A DNA stretch of 29,362 nt. Source: JAGOLU01 sp964542665. Its GTDB lineage: Bacteria; Patescibacteriota; Microgenomatia; UBA1406; GWC2-37-13. Below the pieces are notes generated by a model. The model had not been told where the DNA came from. It made no database searches and saw only the letters and a program-made list of their open reading frames with translations. A program made the translations under genes and the position numbers. Position 1 is the stretch's first letter. Every line of letters starts with the position of its first letter. Shown one piece after another: positions 23,351 through 29,362 of the stretch. The stretch is from contig CAZIUF010000010.1 of NCBI GenBank assembly GCA_964542665.1, forward strand, positions 1-29,362, written 5' to 3'.

Positions 23351-23531
23351 AGGAATTTAAATCTTAATAACCAGGGGTTGAAGAGCACAAGGAGAAGTCC
23401 CTTATCGGGAACAAGATGAGAAGCAGATGCAGAAGATGAGTTTCGACTTTATCATTTCTATAGATATCATATCAATGCCCAATACGTGATGCAATAGGAT
23501 AAAAATGAAGGTGCCCACGATCTCTCACTGG

Positions 23532-24254
23532 CTATATTCCGACTACGCCGAATAGTTTGCCGATCCCATAGGTGATGACCATGGCGAGTATTCCGCCAGT
23601 GACAACTCGTATGACGGCTCTCAATCTACTTGCGCCACCAGCATATGCACTAAGATATCCAGTGAAGATAAGTGCTACTACCACTGATGCAAATACTGCG
23701 GGGATGCGTATTGAGACAGGTGCGATGATGACAGCAAATAGCGGGATGATAGCTCCACATAAAAATGCGAGTCCAGAGGCATACGCTGCGTGCCACGGAT
23801 TCGTTAACTCTTCTGGATTGAGACCCAGCTCGGCATGTACATGTGCCGCAAATACATCGTGTGCAGTGAGCTCAATTGCCACTTTTTTTGCGGTATCTCT
23901 CGATAGCCCTTTTTTCTCATATATCAAAGTAAGTTCTCGCAGTTCTGCCTCGGGCAATGTCTCAAGTTCTCGACGCTCTTTGTCGAGCAGTGCTTTTTCG
24001 GTGTCTCGCTGAGTACTCACGGAGATATATTCACCCACTGCCATGGACAGTGCACCCGCAACTACAGCTGCGACTCCGGCAGTCAATATAAAACTAGTTG
24101 AGCTAGAGGCTCCTGCAACGCCGACAATGACTGCAGAAACGGAGACGATACCATCGTTTGCGCCGAGTACTGCAGCGCGAAGCCAATTGAGTTTACCTCC
24201 ACTCATGGTTGAGTCAACCTCAACATGTACTATTGGATCCCGGGATACAGACAT
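23532..24254 (-). CDS. VIT1/CCC1-family Fe/Mn transporter
   Basis: 240 residues. The first membrane segment region LRAAVLGANDGIVSVSAVIVGVAGA is the diagnostic VIT1/CCC1 motif. A second segment with AGALSMAVGEYISVSTQRD follows, then a cytoplasmic metal-binding helical stretch rich in Glu (ERRELETLPEAELREL). Three more segments at about 155-240 complete the five-helix topology. The family moves Fe2+ or Mn2+ out of the cytoplasm, commonly by proton exchange. The gene has its own extended -10 (TG-A-TATACT) six bases before the ATG. It is 40 bases after the ATP-grasp gene, on the same strand. Confidence 0.92.
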   Translation of the reverse strand: MSVSRDPIVHVEVDSTMSGGKLNWLRAAVLGANDGIVSVSAVIVGVAGASSSTSFILTAGVAAVVAGALSMAVGEYISVSTQRDTEKALLDKERRELETLPEAELRELTLIYEKKGLSRDTAKKVAIELTAHDVFAAHVHAELGLNPEELTNPWHAAYASGLAFLCGAIIPLFAVIIAPVSIRIPAVFASVVVALIFTGYLSAYAGGASRLRAVIRVVTGGILAMVITYGIGKLFGVVGI

Positions 24255-24260
24255 GTGATC

Positions 24261-24269
24261 AGTATATCA
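24261..24269 (-). promoter_or_regulatory. Extended -10 promoter of the VIT1 gene (TG-A-TATACT)
   Basis: TATACT at 24261-24266 and TG at 24268-24269 on the minus strand, with six bases to the ATG. There is no SD, so the mRNA is predicted to be leaderless. Confidence 0.7.
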
Positions 24270-24294
24270 CGCGTTAGAAAAGCGAATATATTTA

Positions 24295-25482
24295 CTATTT
24301 TTCCCACATGTCCCATACTTTTGCAGCTACGTTCACCGGTGTTCCCTCAAGTGGAAAATGATGTAGCTCGATGAAAGGCAGTGAGTTTGCCTCGATCAGT
24401 CCCCATCTTTGGGGTAGTGGACTCGTTGTCACATCGGCAATGATGAAATCGAAACCTACAATTGCTGCACCGATGGCATCGCCTGCATCTTTTAGGATCT
24501 TTAGTATTTCAGGATGTGTCACATCGATCATTTCGACCGTATGTCCACCATACGAAATACCAACTTTTTCAGTGAGATCGATAGTTAGCTCTTTGGGAAG
24601 TATCGACTGCGGTGTGTACCCTTGTCTTTGTAAAAAGTATTCAATATGAGGTGTCATGACAAACTCATTAACCTTTGGATGTCGCGAAGCATTTTTTCTT
24701 GTTATGAGCTGACTTATACTCGACACTCCGTCGCCGCACACGCGAGGGGGATCACCCCGAAGTATTCCAACTATCTCACCCGCAACATATGTTCCCCGAT
24801 ACACACTGCCGACGAGGTGCTCTTCCATGATGAGAAAATAACTGAGTTGTTTCGCTATCTCAAATGCTTCCTTCAACTGTCCTTCTGTATATATATGTGT
24901 AGTCGTATGACGACCACGTGATCCCGAACGCGGCTTGATGATATATGGTGCTTTTCCGGTCCTGAATATCTGCAAAGCTTGCTCATAGGTAGTAACGAGT
25001 CCCCCATATGCAGTAGGGATACTATTTTGTCTCATGAATTTTTTAAAATTATTCTTGTCATCTATCCAGGCAAATCTTTCCTGATGAAAACGAGAAGGTA
25101 TAGGAAGACTTTCAAAATAGTGCCAGGATCCATGTATATTGGCTCGGTATTGTTCGATTGGTTTACCAAACACGACAATGCCTTCCATGGTGATATTTCT
25201 TTTAGTAGCTTCTTTCCAAATCACCTGAGTCCTGTCAGAACATGCTTTGTGCATATCTCTATGGTATTTCCAAACCCCACATACTCGAAAAAATCGGATA
25301 AATGGCCAGTACATAACGCTAACTATTTTATTAGCAATACCTACCGGGATCATACCCATTAGTTGATAAAAAGGTGCTGTTACTGCCAATATGAACTCGT
25401 TAATATAACTGGCGGTATGGTTCACTGGGTTGTTGCCACAATGCTGACAGCTATCTTTGCTGAGTAAATGATTACTTGACAT
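24295..25482 (-). CDS. ATP-grasp ligase, cyanophycin synthetase/glutamate-ligase-like
   Basis: 395 residues from the ATG at 25482; an earlier in-frame ATG lies deep within the upstream gene. A CQHC pair near residue 12 and a hydrophobic stretch (about 28-66) come before the ATP-grasp domain. That domain carries PYIIKPRSGSRGRHTTTH (ATP-binding loop, about 179-196), FLIMEEHLVGSVYRG, RVCGDGVSSISQLI (the GDG-x-x-S/T motif of cyanophycin synthetase and GshAB), GFDFIIAD and LIEANSLPFIELHHFP with the metal-binding Glu and Asn. These enzymes join a carboxylate to an amine through an acyl phosphate. The Mur-ligase half of CphA is missing, so it is not cyanophycin synthetase itself. It overlaps the upstream unknown gene by 11 bases, which implies coupling and a shared pathway. 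Confidence 0.78.
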   Translation of the reverse strand: MSSNHLLSKDSCQHCGNNPVNHTASYINEFILAVTAPFYQLMGMIPVGIANKIVSVMYWPFIRFFRVCGVWKYHRDMHKACSDRTQVIWKEATKRNITMEGIVVFGKPIEQYRANIHGSWHYFESLPIPSRFHQERFAWIDDKNNFKKFMRQNSIPTAYGGLVTTYEQALQIFRTGKAPYIIKPRSGSRGRHTTTHIYTEGQLKEAFEIAKQLSYFLIMEEHLVGSVYRGTYVAGEIVGILRGDPPRVCGDGVSSISQLITRKNASRHPKVNEFVMTPHIEYFLQRQGYTPQSILPKELTIDLTEKVGISYGGHTVEMIDVTHPEILKILKDAGDAIGAAIVGFDFIIADVTTSPLPQRWGLIEANSLPFIELHHFPLEGTPVNVAAKVWDMWEK

Positions 25483-26893
25483 AAAGTGATGCCGGAAAAT
25501 CTTGCGTAGTAGACATTGGACCACTTGCGGGCGACAACGTGTGCCTAAGTTGAGGGATCATAATATCAAGACTTTCGCCTACTGTCATCCGACCAAATAC
25601 CTTTTTGAGTGATTGACTGGTTGAAGTGTCACCCCAGAGGAATATGTCTAAAAGCGTGGCAGGAACAGTTCTCATGCTGTCGCAGATGCCAGCAATCACG
25701 AAGTCGCCCGTAAATATGTCTGTTGGAATATCTGTAGCAATGCTTTTATCCGAGTGCCCGACTGATATGAGTATCTGATTCCATGCGTTCTTCATATCCC
25801 CAAGATACTGAATCTGAGAAAATCCTCCACCCAGTGTGATGCCGTAATAAAACGATATCATGCTATAGCAGAGCGCGAGGCAAGGCAGAAGGGTGTGATT
25901 TTGCAGGTGTCCTCTGATTTCCTCAGGAGTGAGTGGTATGTTTATCGTTCTGTCAATTGATCGGAGTATATATTGATTCTCGATCATAGCCACCTCAAGG
26001 GCAGTCTTTTTCATTTTCTTGTGATCTACATACCAAAATAGTTGTGTGCCATGAGCTTTAAAGTGTGCTCCAGTTATTTCTTCAAAATATTTCAAATATG
26101 CATCACGATACGATTGATTAAAAAGTATTTTATTGATCAGTGTATCTTTTATGAGATGTGTGTTGAGAAAAAGTGCTCTGACGATACTTTCGCACTCGAG
26201 ATAAATCATATCTCCGGGCATCCTTCCCATTTCCCACAACTTTTGTGTCATGATTGAGCACTGGTCACTAAAAGATCTCGATCCCAGTATTCGATCATCA
26301 TCCTGAAATGATTTATAGAGAAGAGTAAATTTGCTTTGCTGCTCATGCGGCATATTTAGCGAAGAAATATGTCTACTCAGACGTTCAAAATCTGATTTAG
26401 TTAACGCTGGATGGCCATATATAGAGGTTTGTCTATATTTCCAGGGTATAAATGGGATCTGTATTTTGTTTAGTACCGCATCGTGAAAAAATATACCGCG
26501 TGGGTAGGATGAATTTGAAAAAGATGTCCCTCCACATGTGAAAGAAATGACTGGCTCATCTGGGGAAAAAATTGCGCGGAGCAAATTGAAATTAAGAAAA
26601 AATGGATGGCAGAGTACTCCATGGTGATCTGAAGTGTTGACAAATCTACGAGACCTCAATGAGGAGATGGCCCTTTGTGTTAATGGTTCACCCAAAAGAG
26701 GTGTGGCAATTCTTTTGCATACCTGTGCAAGCTCATCAAAACGTGATGCATGTATTGGATTGACGGATTTTGGCAGTTTTTGATAAAGATCCGTTAGATA
26801 CTGTGGCCAAAATGCATCCTTGTATTTGGTGTACAGTTTGCCAAGGAGAGGCTTTCGGGCAAACACAAAATCTCGTTCTTCAGCTAGGTGCAT
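25472..26893 (-). CDS. Unrecognised soluble protein paired with the ATP-grasp ligase
   Basis: 473 residues from the ATG at 26893; a TTG at 26938 would add 15 residues. The ATG is preferred because a TACACT box ends seven bases before it. No known domain is recognised. Notable stretches are NTSDHHGVLCHPFF, VISFTCGGTSFSNSSYPRGIFF, GMPGDMIYLECESIVR (read MGRMPGDMIYLECES), and YYGITLGGGFSQIQYLGDM. The His, Cys and Gly-rich turns could be an active site. There is no signal peptide or clear membrane helix. It lies 91 bases after purF and overlaps the ATP-grasp gene by 11 bases. It may make or hand over the substrate of that ligase; this is inference from gene order only. Confidence 0.7.
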   Translation of the reverse strand: MHLAEERDFVFARKPLLGKLYTKYKDAFWPQYLTDLYQKLPKSVNPIHASRFDELAQVCKRIATPLLGEPLTQRAISSLRSRRFVNTSDHHGVLCHPFFLNFNLLRAIFSPDEPVISFTCGGTSFSNSSYPRGIFFHDAVLNKIQIPFIPWKYRQTSIYGHPALTKSDFERLSRHISSLNMPHEQQSKFTLLYKSFQDDDRILGSRSFSDQCSIMTQKLWEMGRMPGDMIYLECESIVRALFLNTHLIKDTLINKILFNQSYRDAYLKYFEEITGAHFKAHGTQLFWYVDHKKMKKTALEVAMIENQYILRSIDRTINIPLTPEEIRGHLQNHTLLPCLALCYSMISFYYGITLGGGFSQIQYLGDMKNAWNQILISVGHSDKSIATDIPTDIFTGDFVIAGICDSMRTVPATLLDIFLWGDTSTSQSLKKVFGRMTVGESLDIMIPQLRHTLSPASGPMSTTQDFPASLYVK

Positions 26894-26900
26894 GGGAGAT

Positions 26901-26906
26901 AGTGTA
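26901..26906 (-). promoter_or_regulatory. -10 box of the unknown/ATP-grasp pair
   Basis: TACACT on the minus strand, seven bases before the ATG at 26893, with no SD. No convincing -35. Weak on its own, but the spacing matches the window-wide pattern. Confidence 0.35.
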
Positions 26907-26984
26907 CCTGAAGAAATTTGAGTATAAATGAGTTCCAAAAATAACTTACCTATTCACTCAGCTCATCCACGCACATAGCACGCT

Positions 26985-28373
26985 TTATACCTTGTACTTG
27001 ATCTCCTTTTTCCTTTCTCCGATATTGATCGGATATACACCATTGAAACATGAAGTGCAGAGTAGTGATTCGTCGAGGTTTGTCGCCTTGATCATCCCTT
27101 TATAAGACAGGAAGTTGAGTGAGGTGGCACCGATATACTTACACATTTGCTCAATTGTTCGGTGTGCTGCCAATAGATCAGACTGTCGAGGTAGATCAAG
27201 GCCATAATAATCAGGAAATTTAACCGGAGCTGAGCTCACGAGGAAGTGAACCTCTTTTGCACCTGCATCAAAAAGCATTTTCACAATCTGTCGCGAAGTA
27301 GTGCCCCTGACTATAGAGTCATCAACCACGATAACCCGTTTGCCACTAATTACCTCATGAAGAGGTGCTAGCTTGAGCTTTACTCCCTGTTCGCGTATAT
27401 GCTGTTCAGGCTCGATAAATGTTCGATTGATATAACGGCTTTTGATGATACCCATCTCAAATGGAATCTTTGCAACACTTGCATATCCGATTGCAACGGG
27501 GATTGCTGTTTCTGGTACAGGGATCACGACATCTGCAGATATAGGGTGTTCGTGTGCAAGCTCAAGACCAAACCGCTTCCTAACATCATATACAGATTGG
27601 CCAAGTAGTATGCTGTCAGGACGCGAGAAATACACAAATTCAAAGATATCTAATTTTTGCTTACCCGTGACAATTTTTTTTCTATGCATACCCTTACTAT
27701 CTACTATGATCATCTCACCAGGTTTGACCTCTCCCAAATCTTCGGCCCCAATGGGATGAAAGGCGCATGTTTCTGATGCGAAAACATATCCCCCATTGAT
27801 CTTGCCGATCGAAAGAGGACGTATACCATACTGATCGCGTACTGCTATCAGCTTGTCCTTGGTCATGACGAGTATTGAAAAAGAACCTGTCATAAGAGGA
27901 AATATTTTCTCGACTGCCTTCTCTATCTTCATCCCATCTTTCATCAATACATGTAGCGCCTCCGTGATGATTTTCGAATCCGAGATATCTGTCAGAGTCA
28001 CTCCCCTACTTTTCAGAAACCTAATAAGCTGCTTCAAAGTCGGAAGGTTGCCATTGTGTGCGAGAACGATTGAGTGATCATCGACTTCGATAGGTTGGGC
28101 ATGTTTGACGTCAGATCCTGCAGATGTTGAGTATCTATTGTGGCCTATGGCACAATGACCAAACAAGCTCCGAATGATCTCTTCGTTGTAAACTTGGGCA
28201 ACGAGTCCGTTGCGTTTGTAGCAATAAATATTCTTACCATCAGTCGTCGCTATTCCAGAGCTTTCTTGACCACGGTGTTGGAGTGCGTATAAGGCAAAGA
28301 AGGTCAGACGACTTACATCGAGTCCCTTTCCGTATATCCCAAAAACGGCACATTTCTCGCCTATATTTCGCAT
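26985..28373 (-). CDS. purF: Amidophosphoribosyltransferase (first step of purine synthesis)
   Basis: 462 residues. The N-terminal glutaminase domain (Ntn type) has MRNIGEK-Cys8-AVFGI. Cys8 is the expected nucleophile after removal of a seven-residue propeptide. It is followed by ALQHRGQESSG, GHNRYST and LAHNGNL. The phosphoribosyltransferase domain has the PRPP loop VIVVDDSIVRGTTS at about 347-360. It resembles the Fe-S type (B. subtilis): SETCAF (Cys203) and LLCTSCFNGVYP (Cys439, Cys442) keep three of the four cluster cysteines. The fourth is Asp388 in FPDYYGLD, where B. subtilis has HPCFYGID. It makes phosphoribosylamine from PRPP and glutamine. No other pur gene is near. A TACAAT box ends eight bases before the ATG. 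Confidence 0.95.
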   Translation of the reverse strand: MRNIGEKCAVFGIYGKGLDVSRLTFFALYALQHRGQESSGIATTDGKNIYCYKRNGLVAQVYNEEIIRSLFGHCAIGHNRYSTSAGSDVKHAQPIEVDDHSIVLAHNGNLPTLKQLIRFLKSRGVTLTDISDSKIITEALHVLMKDGMKIEKAVEKIFPLMTGSFSILVMTKDKLIAVRDQYGIRPLSIGKINGGYVFASETCAFHPIGAEDLGEVKPGEMIIVDSKGMHRKKIVTGKQKLDIFEFVYFSRPDSILLGQSVYDVRKRFGLELAHEHPISADVVIPVPETAIPVAIGYASVAKIPFEMGIIKSRYINRTFIEPEQHIREQGVKLKLAPLHEVISGKRVIVVDDSIVRGTTSRQIVKMLFDAGAKEVHFLVSSAPVKFPDYYGLDLPRQSDLLAAHRTIEQMCKYIGATSLNFLSYKGMIKATNLDESLLCTSCFNGVYPINIGERKKEIKYKV

Positions 28374-28381
28374 GAGCCACC

Positions 28382-28387
28382 ATTGTA
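28382..28387 (-). promoter_or_regulatory. -10 box of purF
   Basis: TACAAT on the minus strand, ending eight bases before the ATG. A GGTGG lies between but too close to the ATG for a normal SD. No purine riboswitch fold was noticed, and there is no room for one in a leader this short. Confidence 0.5.
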
Positions 28388-28469
28388 CAGAGCAAAAATG
28401 AAATAGCGAGACAAAGTATAGGAAGAAGTGGGTATTTAAAAGTTGAGCTTACATTCGACTATCAGATGA

Positions 28470-28478
28470 TGCTACAAT
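28470..28478 (+). promoter_or_regulatory. Extended -10 promoter (TG-C-TACAAT)
   Basis: TACAAT at 28473-28478 with TG at 28470-28471. The first in-frame ATG (28477) overlaps the box and cannot be used from this promoter; the second (28486) is seven bases after it, predicting a leaderless mRNA. Confidence 0.65.
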
Positions 28479-28485
28479 GTTTTAT

Positions 28486-29142
28486 ATGGAAAATATCTCA
28501 CTCTATAGCGTGCTACTTTTGGTGCATCTTTTTGGCATCATTTTGGGCGCGGGTGGCGCATTTGTGAGTGACGGCATATTTTTCACCGCACTCAAAGACC
28601 GGATCATTTCTGGGGACGAGCTCCGCATCCTCAAGGCAGGTTCGCACTTCATCTGGATCGGAATCATTCTCCTTGTCATATCTGGTACTGGTTTGTTTTT
28701 ACAAGACATTGAGAGGTTGTCTACTTCCGCAAAGTTTATATCAAAGATGACTGTAGTGCTCGTCATCGTCGCAAATGGGGTGATCTTTCACTTGGTGCAT
28801 ATGCCATTCATCCATGGACATCTTGGAAAGACCCTCGCGACAAAAAGAAAACCTGCGAAAGCATCCTTGATACCTTTTGTCCTCGCCAGCGGGGTGATCT
28901 CTATGGTTTCATGGACGGCGACCATCATCCTCGGTTCGCTGCGCAGTATACCCATATCCTACGGCGGTTTCTTAGCGGTTTACTCAGGAGCGATCGCCAT
29001 CGGTATCCTTACTACTCCGTTCCTATTTCACTCATATTTGGATCTAAAAAATAGAAGGAGACTCATATTGATCGGACTGGCCAAGGGTGCAGCATCAGTT
29101 ATCCTTGCACTCAATGCAGTCTTTGCAGGTGGATTGATGTAA
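28486..29142 (+). CDS. Multi-pass membrane protein of unknown function
   Basis: 218 residues from the ATG at 28486. About six hydrophobic segments are seen. The first holds a histidine and a Gly-rich turn (LLLVHLFGIILGAGGAF), a form also seen in CopD-like and DUF2269-type membrane proteins. Further histidines lie in or near membrane segments: AGSHFIWIG and IFHLVHMPFIHGHLG. These could bind heme or metal, but no firm family match is claimed. It is a single gene, divergent from purF across about 110 bases, with its own extended -10. The 63 bases after the stop show no terminator. Confidence 0.65.
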   Translation: MENISLYSVLLLVHLFGIILGAGGAFVSDGIFFTALKDRIISGDELRILKAGSHFIWIGIILLVISGTGLFLQDIERLSTSAKFISKMTVVLVIVANGVIFHLVHMPFIHGHLGKTLATKRKPAKASLIPFVLASGVISMVSWTATIILGSLRSIPISYGGFLAVYSGAIAIGILTTPFLFHSYLDLKNRRRLILIGLAKGAASVILALNAVFAGGLM

Positions 29143-29205
29143 TGGTGTCAGTCCCTCATTCGTTTCGCTTCAGCAAACAGAATACAAACGGAGCTTGAGT
29201 ATCTT

Positions 29206-29361
29206 CTATTTGATATGTAACAAACATTCGCAGGGTTTTTGCTTCAAAATGACTTTTTGTTCACTGACGGTGTTTATAAAAACACTTTGACTACCGGAAC
29301 CCGTGGCAAAGCGCTTATCAAGCGGGGTATGGTGCTGATATCCGCGACGAGAAAACTCTTT
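29206..29361 (-). CDS. Possible C-terminal end of a gene running off the window
   Basis: One minus-strand frame stays open from the window edge for 51 codons and ends with TAG at 29206. The residues are polar and basic (start KEFSRRGYQHHTPLDKRF, end ECLLHIK). No family is recognised, and the stretch is short enough to be chance. Confidence 0.25.
   Translation of the reverse strand, partial: KEFSRRGYQHHTPLDKRFATGSGSQSVFINTVSEQKVILKQKPCECLLHIK
29270..29285. repeat. Small hairpin GTGTTT-ATAA-AAACAC
   Basis: Perfect 6-base arms with a four-base loop, AT-rich. It is followed on the plus strand by only three Ts, so it is at best a weak terminator-like structure. Confidence 0.35.
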
Positions 29362-29362
29362 T

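Noticed and set aside
23351..23531. Regulatory element or small gene between the VIT1 gene and serBA
   Set aside because: I found no convincing promoter, hairpin, riboswitch-like fold or ORF in these 181 bases.
24295..25482. Cyanophycin synthetase CphA
   Set aside because: At 395 residues it lacks the Mur-ligase-like half of CphA. Only the ATP-grasp part is similar.
28477..28485. First ATG of the 28486 membrane-protein gene
   Set aside because: It overlaps the TACAAT -10 box, so a transcript from that promoter would not contain it.

Overview
The window looks like a chromosomal segment of a small-genome bacterium, most likely a member of the Candidate Phyla Radiation (Patescibacteria). This is an inference from gene style: very long fibronectin-type-III (FN3) surface proteins, many short or unrecognised membrane-anchored proteins, almost no Shine-Dalgarno sequences, and a VirD4/TraD-type ATPase gene standing alone. 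TGA is used as an ordinary stop, so the Gracilibacteria/SR1 code does not apply. No marker gene fixes the lineage. No tRNA, rRNA, CRISPR array, insertion sequence or integrase was seen.

Layout. 1-362: 5' part of a superfamily-I (RecD/UvrD-like) helicase. 506-5052 (minus): a five-gene copper operon (csoR, DUF305 protein, copA, HMA-UreH/TauE membrane protein, cupredoxin), with a CsoR-type palindrome inside the spacer of its promoter. 5160-6287: a divergent TraD-like ATPase whose Walker A lysine is replaced by valine. 6303-7775: a degenerate inositol-monophosphatase-fold protein and a NUDIX hydrolase. 7816-14071 (minus): what was probably one secreted FN3/SGNH-hydrolase/LamG protein of about 2,000 residues. 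It is now split by a 10-N scaffold gap plus about 257 bases of unrelated sequence that carries the start of a different secreted protein.

14191-14447: a DUF1059-like small protein behind a strong SD and a possible 7-codon leader ORF, followed by a good terminator. 14499-16894 (minus): a tight membrane-protein operon (two tandem paralogs, TspO-like, DUF2177, DUF1295). 17019-20630: predicted trypsin-fold protease, a membrane-anchored protein of unknown role, a membrane-anchored HExxH metallopeptidase and a small membrane protein. 20652-23350 (minus): serC and a serB-serA fusion, so two genes cover the serine pathway. 23532-28373 (minus): VIT1-family metal transporter, a cyanophycin-synthetase-like ATP-grasp ligase overlapping an unrecognised partner gene, and purF. 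28486-29142: a multi-pass membrane protein. The last 150 bases may hold the end of another gene.

A recurring signal runs through the window. Many genes have a TATAAT-like box, often an extended -10 (TG-N-TAYAMT), ending only 5-9 bases before the start codon, with no ribosome-binding site. This predicts widespread leaderless transcription, and I used it to choose several starts.
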